In this document: positions 6,546 through 10,721 of the stretch, piece by piece
Numbering within the stretch: position 1 is the stretch's first letter
Layout: every line of letters starts with the position of its first letter
Assembly (NCBI GenBank): GCA_018715285.1
Contig: DVLW01000003.1
Coordinates: forward strand, 1-10,721
DNA: 10,721 nucleotides
Origin: Candidatus Faecivivens stercoripullorum
Lineage (GTDB): Bacteria > Bacillota > Clostridia > Oscillospirales > Ruminococcaceae
Direction of reading: 5' to 3'
The notes under the pieces: generated by a model
Seen by the model: the letters and a program-made list of their open reading frames with translations, nothing else
The model's database searches: none
Told to the model about the DNA's origin: nothing
Made by a program: the position numbers and the translations under genes

Positions 6546-6902
6546 ATGTCTGATTCTGTTCACTTTGGAATTATTCCTGAAATCGATGGTACAAGAGATT
6601 ATTCTCAATTTGACAGCTTTGAAGAAGTTTGCAGGCTTCACCGATGTATCGAAATAGGGAATGAATATGCCAATAAATGGGTGAATCAATCAGGGCATAT
6701 ATCGACTTTTGCCTGTACACTCGAACGCCCATTCTGTGGCATTGATTATTGCGGTGTTACACTGATTCCACCAGATTCACTGCCTGAGCTGCTGGGTATT
6801 ATCCGGCTGGATGCTAAAAGGGAAGCGGCTGTCTTCAATTTGATGATTTTGATTGAAAAAGCAATTGAAAATGGGAATTTTCTGATTGTTTATGGTGTAT
6901 GA
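6546..6902 (+). CDS. Hypothetical protein, 118 aa
   Basis: I do not recognise a family. The predicted protein is soluble, with no signal peptide or membrane segment. It has a Cys/His-containing central stretch (EEVCRLHRCIEIGNEYANKWVN; then CTLERPFCGIDYCG) and a helical C-terminal half ending in EKAIENGNFLIVYGV. The four or five cysteines do not form an obvious zinc-finger spacing. The ATG at 6,546 is chosen because the frame's earlier TTG at 6,492 lies inside the hairpin at 6,475-6,512. A weak GGTGG (6,536-6,540) precedes the ATG. The gene is visibly richer in A+T and freer in codon use than the genes on either side, which suggests low expression or a separate origin. It stands alone between the EF-G-like gene and gap, with a putative promoter at 6,437-6,466. 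Confidence 0.68.
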   Translation: MSDSVHFGIIPEIDGTRDYSQFDSFEEVCRLHRCIEIGNEYANKWVNQSGHISTFACTLERPFCGIDYCGVTLIPPDSLPELLGIIRLDAKREAAVFNLMILIEKAIENGNFLIVYGV

Positions 6903-6931
6903 TAAAAATACTGTTTGTCTTGTAGAAATAC

Positions 6932-6951
6932 CGGGTTCTGACCCGAATTTT
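6932..6951 (+). terminator. Weak terminator candidate after the 118-aa gene
   Basis: CGGGT-TCTG-ACCCG (6,932-6,945) is a 5-bp GC-rich stem with a tetraloop, followed by AATTTT. It sits 30 bp after the stop codon. The stem is short and the T-run is interrupted, so this is tentative. A 12-bp palindrome TTTTGCGCAAAA (6,948-6,959) overlaps its end. Confidence 0.4.
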
Positions 6952-7044
6952 GCGCAAAAAACCGCGTAAAATCGGGGTTTGGCGGGTGTAAATTTGACGT
7001 TACAAAACAGAATAAAGGGGTTGACGGCTCGGAAACTTGCCAAT

Positions 7045-7090
7045 TTTTCACAAAAAATTCATCGGATTCTTTCGCGGATTTTTGTGAAAA
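7045..7090. repeat. 12-bp inverted repeat upstream of the gap promoter
   Basis: TTTTCACAAAAA (7,045-7,056) and TTTTTGTGAAAA (7,079-7,090) are perfect inverted copies 22 bp apart. The right arm ends 4 bp before the gap -35 box. Each arm contains a TTGTGAA-type half-site, and the arms' centres are 34 bp apart, about three helical turns. It may be a two-site operator; the bound protein is unknown. Confidence 0.5.
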
Positions 7091-7094
7091 CCCC

Positions 7095-7123
7095 TTGTTA
7101 TTTTGCTGAAAATGGTGTACAAT
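7095..7123 (+). promoter_or_regulatory. Promoter of gap
   Basis: -35 TTGTTA (7,095-7,100), 17-bp spacer, -10 TACAAT (7,118-7,123). It predicts a leader of about 25 nt containing GGAGG (7,142-7,146), 9 nt before the ATG. Confidence 0.75.
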
Positions 7124-7155
7124 AAAGACAAATAAATCATTGGAGGTTTATTACT

Positions 7156-8190
7156 ATGGCAGTAAAAGTTGCAATTAATGGTTTTGGACGCATCGGCCGT
7201 CTGGCTTTCCGTCAGATGTTTGGTGCTGAAGGTTACGAAGTCGTTGCTATCAACGACCTGACCAGCGCTAAGATGCTGGCTCACCTTCTCAAGTATGACA
7301 CCGCTCAGGGCAACTACGTCCGTCAGGGTCACACTGTTGACTATCATGAGGGTGAAGGCGAAGACAACTACATCGTTGTTGACGGCAAGAAGATCATCAT
7401 CTACGCTATCAAAGACGCTGCTGAATGCCCCTGGGGCGAACTGGGCGTTGACGTAGTTCTGGAGTGCACCGGTTTCTACACCTCTAAAGCTAAAGCTGAG
7501 GCTCATATCAAAGCTGGCGCTCGCAAGGTCGTTATCTCTGCTCCCGCAGGCAATGATCTGCCCACCATCGTTTACAACGTAAACCATAACACCCTGAAAG
7601 CAGACGATACCGTTATCTCCGCTGCTTCCTGCACCACCAACTGCCTGGCTCCGATGGCTAAGGCTCTGAACGAGTACGCTCCCATCCAGTCCGGTATCAT
7701 GACCACCGTTCATGCTTACACCGGCGACCAGATGATCCTGGATGGCCCGCAGCGCAAAGGCGATCTCCGTCGTGCTCGTGCTGGCGCTCAGAACATCGTT
7801 CCTAACTCTACCGGTGCTGCTAAAGCAATCGGTCTGGTTATCCCCGAACTGAACGGCAAACTGATCGGTTCCGCTCAGCGTGTTCCTGTCCCCACCGGCT
7901 CTACCACCATCCTGGTTGCTGTTGTTAAGGGCAAAGACATCACCAAGGAATCCATCAACGAGGCTATGAAGGCTGCTGCTAACGAGTCCTACGGCTACAA
8001 CGAAGATCAGATCGTTTCTTCTGACGTTATCGGCATGCGTTACGGTTCTCTGTTTGACGCTACCCAGACCATGGTCACCAAGATCGACGACGATACCTAT
8101 CAGGTTCAGGTTGTTTCCTGGTACGACAACGAGAACTCCTACACCAGCCAGATGGTTCGCACCATCAAGTACTTTGCTGAGCTCGCTTAA
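7156..8190 (+). CDS. gap: Glyceraldehyde-3-phosphate dehydrogenase (NAD-dependent)
   Basis: Glycolytic enzyme that oxidises glyceraldehyde-3-phosphate with phosphate and NAD+ to 1,3-bisphosphoglycerate in the cytoplasm. The 344 residues match the family. The Rossmann motif GFGRIGR is at 9-15, and IND with Asp34 indicates NAD rather than NADP use. The catalytic Cys159 lies in SAASCTTNCLAP (155-166), and His186 in TTVHAYTGDQ activates it. The substrate phosphate loop RRARAGAQNIVPNSTGAAKAIG spans 205-226. SWYDNENSY (321-329) is the C-terminal signature. It has its own promoter, a consensus ribosome binding site and a strong terminator, so it is monocistronic; genes for phosphoglycerate kinase or triosephosphate isomerase are not next to it. 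Codon choice is strongly biased (Ala mostly GCT, Val mostly GTT), as expected for an abundant protein. The TTTTCACAAAAA inverted repeat upstream is a possible control site. Confidence 0.98.
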   Translation: MAVKVAINGFGRIGRLAFRQMFGAEGYEVVAINDLTSAKMLAHLLKYDTAQGNYVRQGHTVDYHEGEGEDNYIVVDGKKIIIYAIKDAAECPWGELGVDVVLECTGFYTSKAKAEAHIKAGARKVVISAPAGNDLPTIVYNVNHNTLKADDTVISAASCTTNCLAPMAKALNEYAPIQSGIMTTVHAYTGDQMILDGPQRKGDLRRARAGAQNIVPNSTGAAKAIGLVIPELNGKLIGSAQRVPVPTGSTTILVAVVKGKDITKESINEAMKAAANESYGYNEDQIVSSDVIGMRYGSLFDATQTMVTKIDDDTYQVQVVSWYDNENSYTSQMVRTIKYFAELA

Positions 8191-8238
8191 TTGTTAAATT
8201 ACGCGGAATAGTAAAGTTCCTGAAAAGTAGTTGATCAG

Positions 8239-8273
8239 ATGTGCTGCTGCTTACTGGCAGCAGCACATTTTTT
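8239..8273 (+). terminator. Strong terminator after gap
   Basis: ATGTGCTGCTGC (8,239-8,250) and GCAGCAGCACAT (8,257-8,268) form a perfect 12-bp stem with a 6-nt loop, followed by TTTTTT (8,268-8,273). Confidence 0.92.
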
Positions 8274-8274
8274 C

Positions 8275-8301
8275 AGTCTGTATGAGACTTTTTTTCAGAC
8301 T
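8275..8301 (+). terminator. Second hairpin with alternative partners
   Basis: AGTCT (8,275-8,279) pairs with AGACT (8,285-8,289), followed by seven T (8,289-8,295), making a weak tandem terminator. AGTCTG (8,275-8,280) can instead pair with CAGACT (8,296-8,301), which would place the T-run in a loop. The remaining region up to 8,378 has only short GC stems (GCGGT/ACCGC, GACC/GGTC, CGGC/GCCG) and no clear promoter. Confidence 0.5.
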
Positions 8302-8378
8302 TGCGGTGTTCTGTTGACCGCTGGTCGGGGAGTGCGGCGTTGCCGTGTTCCTCTAAAATATGAAAGGAATGAATCACA

Positions 8379-9071
8379 ATGACTTTTTCTTCTAAAATTG
8401 AGGATATGTGTGTCGTTGCTAAAGGCCCGAAACATGGTCCGGCTCCTATCCCCGAAGAAGGTAAATGGGTAAAAGCCTATGAGATCAAGGATATTTCCGG
8501 CCTGACTCACGGCGTGGGCTGGTGCGCTCCTCAGCAGGGCACCTGCAAACTGACCCTCAATGTTAAAGACGGTATCATCGAAGAGGCTCTGGTTGAGACT
8601 GTCGGCTGCTCTGGTATGACCCACTCGGCTGCTATGGCTGCTGAGATCCTGCCCGGCAAGACCATTCTGGAAGCTCTGAACACTGACCTGGTATGTGACG
8701 CTATCAACGTCGCTATGAGAGAGCTGTTCCTGCAGATCGTTTACGGCCGCAGCCAGACCGCTTTCTCTGAGGATGGTCTGCCTGTTGGCGCTGGTCTGGA
8801 CGACCTCGGCAAAGGCCTGCGTTCTCAGGTTGGTACCATGTACTCCACCAAGGCTAAAGGCGTTCGTTATCTGGAAATGGCTGAAGGCTATGTTCTGAAA
8901 TGTGCTCTGGACGAGAACAACGAGGTCTGTGGCTACCAGTTCGTTAAACTGGGCAAGATGCTCGAAGACATCCGTCACGGCGCAGATCCCACAACCGCCT
9001 ACAACAACAATATCGGTACTTACGGCCGTTTCGACGGTGCTGCTAAGTATATCGATCCCCGTGAAGACTAA
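8379..9071 (+). CDS. NifU/IscU-like Fe-S scaffold-type protein
   Basis: 230-residue protein whose residues about 43-115 resemble the NifU N-terminal/IscU fold: GTCKLTLNVKDGIIEEALVETVGCSGMTHSAAMAAEILPGKTILEAL. Databases usually name such proteins Fe-S cluster assembly scaffold. Cys77 (GCSGM) sits where IscU has its second ligand Cys, and Cys106 is a plausible third. The first site differs: where IscU has C-G-D-V-M-K-L, this protein has Q-Q-G-T-C-K-L, with Cys49 and Cys56 on either side of it. The extra ~115 C-terminal residues (LPVGAGLDDLGKGLRSQVGTMYS..., Cys175, Cys184, ending YIDPRED) are not part of canonical IscU. GAAAGGA (8,362-8,368) supports the ATG. It precedes the GGGtGRT gene by 18 bp, so the two are co-transcribed. 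No cysteine desulfurase is adjacent. Cluster binding is inferred, not shown. Confidence 0.85.
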   Translation: MTFSSKIEDMCVVAKGPKHGPAPIPEEGKWVKAYEIKDISGLTHGVGWCAPQQGTCKLTLNVKDGIIEEALVETVGCSGMTHSAAMAAEILPGKTILEALNTDLVCDAINVAMRELFLQIVYGRSQTAFSEDGLPVGAGLDDLGKGLRSQVGTMYSTKAKGVRYLEMAEGYVLKCALDENNEVCGYQFVKLGKMLEDIRHGADPTTAYNNNIGTYGRFDGAAKYIDPRED

Positions 9072-9073
9072 TT

Positions 9074-9080
9074 GAGGAGG
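9074..9080 (+). promoter_or_regulatory. Ribosome binding site deciding the GGGtGRT start
   Basis: GAGGAGG lies 9 nt before the ATG at 9,090 and 3 nt after the upstream stop codon. It overlaps an in-frame TTG at 9,072, which is therefore not the start. Confidence 0.85.
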
Positions 9081-9089
9081 CAGAAGAAC

Positions 9090-10091
9090 ATGGCTGTTTT
9101 TGAAGGTCAGGAAAGAAGAATGCCGAAAATTGAGGCTTGCCTCAAAGAATACGGCTTTGAGTCCCTCGACGCAGTTAAGGATTACTGCCTCGAAAAAGGT
9201 ATCGATGTTGATAAAATCGTTAAGGGCGTTCAGCCCATCGCTTTTGAGAACGCTTCCTGGGCATACACCTTGGGTGTTGGCGTTGCTCTGAAGAAAAACT
9301 GCGTTAAAGCTGCTGATGCTGCTCACTATATCGGCGTTGGCCTGCAGGCTTTCTGCGTTCCCGGCTCTGTTGCTGAGCACCGCGCAGTTGGTCAGGGTCA
9401 CGGCGACCTGGGCTCCATGCTGCTGAGCGAAGAAACCGAGTGCTTCTGCTTCCTGGCAGGTCACGAGTCCTTTGCTGCTGCTGAGGGCGCTATCGGTATC
9501 GCTCGTAACGCTAACAAAGCTAGACAGAAACCCCTCCGCGTTATTCTGAACGGTCTGGGCAAAGACGCTGCTATGATTATCTCCAGAATCAACGGCTTTA
9601 CCTATGTTCAGACTGAGTACGATCAGTTCAGCGGCGAGCTGAAGATCGTTAAGGAAACCGCTTACTCTGACGGCGAAAGAGCTAAAGTTCGCTGCTACGG
9701 CGCTAACGACGTTAACGAAGGCGTTGCTATCATGCAGGCTGAGAAGGTCGGCGTTTCCATCACCGGTAACTCCACCAACCCTGTCCGTTTCCAGCACCTC
9801 GTTGCCGGCACCTACAAGAAATGGGCTGTCGAGCATGGCGTCAAATACTTCTCCGTTGCTTCCGGCGGCGGTACCGGCCGTACTCTGCATCCTGATAACG
9901 TTGCAGCTGGCCCCGCTTCCTATGGTCTGACCGATACCCTCGGCCGTGTCCATGGTGACGCTCAGTTCGCTGGTTCTTCCTCTGTTCCTGCACACGTTGA
10001 GATGATGGGCCTGATCGGTATGGGCAACAACCCCATGGTCGGCGCTACCGTTGCTTGTGCAGTTGCTGTTGAGGAAGCTCTCAAGAAATAA
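9090..10091 (+). CDS. GGGtGRT family protein
   Basis: 333-residue soluble protein of the family named after its motif, seen here exactly as GGGTGRT at 259-265 in the context KYFSVASGGGTGRTLHPDNVA. No enzymatic activity for the family is known to me. Other features are an acidic/basic N-terminal helical region (1-45), a Gly/His-rich stretch HRAVGQGHGDLGSML (97-111), ECFCFLAGHES (117-127) with Cys118, Cys120 and His125, and a C-terminal GLIGMGNNPMVGATVACAVAVEEALKK. Eight cysteines (17, 33, 71, 89, 118, 120, 202, 323) leave metal or cluster binding possible. The glycine loop could hold a phosphate or nucleotide, but this is not a Walker motif. The ATG at 9,090 is set by GAGGAGG at 9,074-9,080. 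It forms an operon with the scaffold-like gene and shares the GAPDH-like codon bias, suggesting high expression and a joint role in Fe-S or redox metabolism. Confidence 0.93.
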   Translation: MAVFEGQERRMPKIEACLKEYGFESLDAVKDYCLEKGIDVDKIVKGVQPIAFENASWAYTLGVGVALKKNCVKAADAAHYIGVGLQAFCVPGSVAEHRAVGQGHGDLGSMLLSEETECFCFLAGHESFAAAEGAIGIARNANKARQKPLRVILNGLGKDAAMIISRINGFTYVQTEYDQFSGELKIVKETAYSDGERAKVRCYGANDVNEGVAIMQAEKVGVSITGNSTNPVRFQHLVAGTYKKWAVEHGVKYFSVASGGGTGRTLHPDNVAAGPASYGLTDTLGRVHGDAQFAGSSSVPAHVEMMGLIGMGNNPMVGATVACAVAVEEALKK

Positions 10092-10092
10092 T

Positions 10093-10125
10093 CTGCTTTA
10101 ATGAGCAGTCTGCCGGTTTGACCGG
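10093..10125 (+). other. Two small hairpins after the GGGtGRT stop
   Basis: CTGCT/AGCAG (10,093-10,097 and 10,104-10,108) and CCGGT-TTG-ACCGG (10,113-10,125) are short perfect stems between the stop codon and the main terminator. Neither is followed by a T-run. They may stabilise the mRNA 3' end. Confidence 0.45.
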
Positions 10126-10131
10126 TTAGTG

Positions 10132-10164
10132 AAAAACCCGTCCTGGAATACAGGACGGGTTTTT
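10132..10164. terminator. Bidirectional terminator between convergent genes
   Basis: AAAAACCCGTCCTG (10,132-10,145) and CAGGACGGGTTTTT (10,151-10,164) form a perfect 14-bp stem with loop GAATA. It gives TTTTT on both strands, so it can end both the GGGtGRT operon (plus) and the membrane-protein gene (minus). Confidence 0.93.
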
Positions 10165-10183
10165 GCGTACAAGCAGGAAAGTT

Positions 10184-10669
10184 TCAGTGTGGGAAAATCC
10201 GGCTGACAACGTTCCAGATTTTTTCGATTCTTCGTTTCATCCGCGCTTCCACTCTTTGCATCCAGGCAGGGTAGCCGTCGACCGTGTACTTGTGCTGTAA
10301 AGCGGCGCCCATGATGATGAAAAGCAGCCATAGGTTGAGCCAGATAGACCAATCATATCGCATGGCTAATATAGCGTCAGGATTACGGTACAGCCGGATC
10401 ATCAATTCCAGCTCGCCGAGAAAATGTCCGAGTATTAGCGCCATGATATTTCCCAGAGCAATTGCGGCGGAAACGACAGGCTTGCGTTTGGCAGTGGAAA
10501 AAAAGATGCCGCTCCAAATAAACCAGTATCCGCAGCCGGAGGTAATATCAAACAGGTAGTAATCTTTCAGCAACGTTTGGGAGATGATCGCCGTAACTAC
10601 AAAGGAAGCCATTGCTCCAATGCCGATAATCAGATTTGGGGTAGGAGGGTCAACTTTAAAATCAGACAT
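10184..10669 (-). CDS. Hypothetical four-helix membrane protein
   Basis: 161-residue integral membrane protein of unrecognised family. Four hydrophobic segments are visible at about 12-34, 37-57, 65-86 and 107-125. They are followed by a strongly basic cytoplasmic-type C-terminal tail (MQRVEARMKRRIEKIWNVVSRIF) that is likely an amphipathic helix. There is no signal peptide, catalytic motif or cysteine pattern. Charged residues within or next to segment 3 (HFLGELEL) and the loop RLYRNPDAILAMRYDWSIW are the most distinctive parts. The ATG at 10,669 has only a poor ribosome binding site (GGG about 9 nt upstream), so the start is less certain than for the other genes; Met20 is an alternative but would cut into the first helix. 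It is convergent with the GGGtGRT operon and shares its terminator. Its general look recalls small clostridial membrane proteins of unknown function. Confidence 0.72.
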   Translation of the reverse strand: MSDFKVDPPTPNLIIGIGAMASFVVTAIISQTLLKDYYLFDITSGCGYWFIWSGIFFSTAKRKPVVSAAIALGNIMALILGHFLGELELMIRLYRNPDAILAMRYDWSIWLNLWLLFIIMGAALQHKYTVDGYPAWMQRVEARMKRRIEKIWNVVSRIFPH

Positions 10670-10721
10670 GATGTAATACCCGTAGTTTCAGTCAGAAAGA
10701 TTTGTGGGTTAATGTGTCATG

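Noticed and set aside
7048..7713. Minus-strand open frame covering the gap promoter and the start of gap
   Set aside because: Antisense to gap, and its end is in a promoter region; nothing coding-like.
8314..8359. TTGACC (8,314-8,319) with TAAAAT (8,354-8,359) as a promoter for the scaffold-like gene
   Set aside because: The spacer would be 34 bp, far too long for a sigma-A promoter.
9072..9089. TTG at 9,072 as the start of the GGGtGRT protein
   Set aside because: It lies inside the GAGGAGG ribosome binding site; the ATG at 9,090 has ideal spacing.
8295..9995. 566-codon open frame on the minus strand across the scaffold and GGGtGRT genes
   Set aside because: It is antisense to two well-supported genes with clear ribosome binding sites. 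It arises from their strong codon bias, and its translation is low-complexity with no recognisable domain.

Overview
The window looks like chromosome from an anaerobic, probably gut-associated Clostridia-type Firmicute (Oscillospiraceae/Ruminococcaceae-like). The reasons are clean sigma-A-type promoters with 17-18 bp spacers, strong AGGAGG-type ribosome binding sites, an EF-G paralogue of the clostridial EF-G2 type, and a NifU/IscU-like gene followed by a GGGtGRT gene, a pairing typical of anaerobes. This placement is an inference from gene content; no rRNA or phylogenetic marker was compared.

Left part (1-3,933, minus strand). A GNAT acetyltransferase lies at 13-645. Upstream of it is a two-gene sugar-utilisation unit: a type-B carboxylesterase (2,415-3,875), followed after a short gap by a GH1 6-phospho-beta-glucosidase (858-2,351). 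The unit has a good promoter (TTGACA-17-TATCAT), a palindromic operator candidate just upstream of it, and a terminator at 678-709. A plausible joint role is removal of acyl groups and then hydrolysis of imported, phosphorylated beta-glucosides. No PTS transporter or regulator is in the window.

Middle (3,934-6,902, plus strand). A divergent 365-bp intergenic region carries the esterase promoter, a 10-bp direct repeat, a plus-strand promoter and a leader hairpin. It precedes an EF-G-like translational GTPase (4,250-6,310) whose G3 and G4 motifs depart from canonical EF-G. A 235-bp structured intergenic region follows, with a promoter and a terminator-like hairpin. Next comes an unrecognised 118-aa protein (6,546-6,902).

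Right part (6,903-10,721). NAD-dependent glyceraldehyde-3-phosphate dehydrogenase (7,156-8,190) has its own promoter, an upstream AT-rich inverted repeat and a strong terminator. A tightly spaced two-gene operon follows: a divergent NifU/IscU-type scaffold-like protein (8,379-9,071) and a GGGtGRT-family protein (9,090-10,091). Both use codons like GAPDH. This pair is the most interesting part of the window, because as far as I know the GGGtGRT family has no established function. A 14-bp bidirectional terminator separates it from a convergent 161-aa four-helix membrane protein of unknown function (10,184-10,669).

I see no rRNA, tRNA, CRISPR array, insertion sequence or phage gene.
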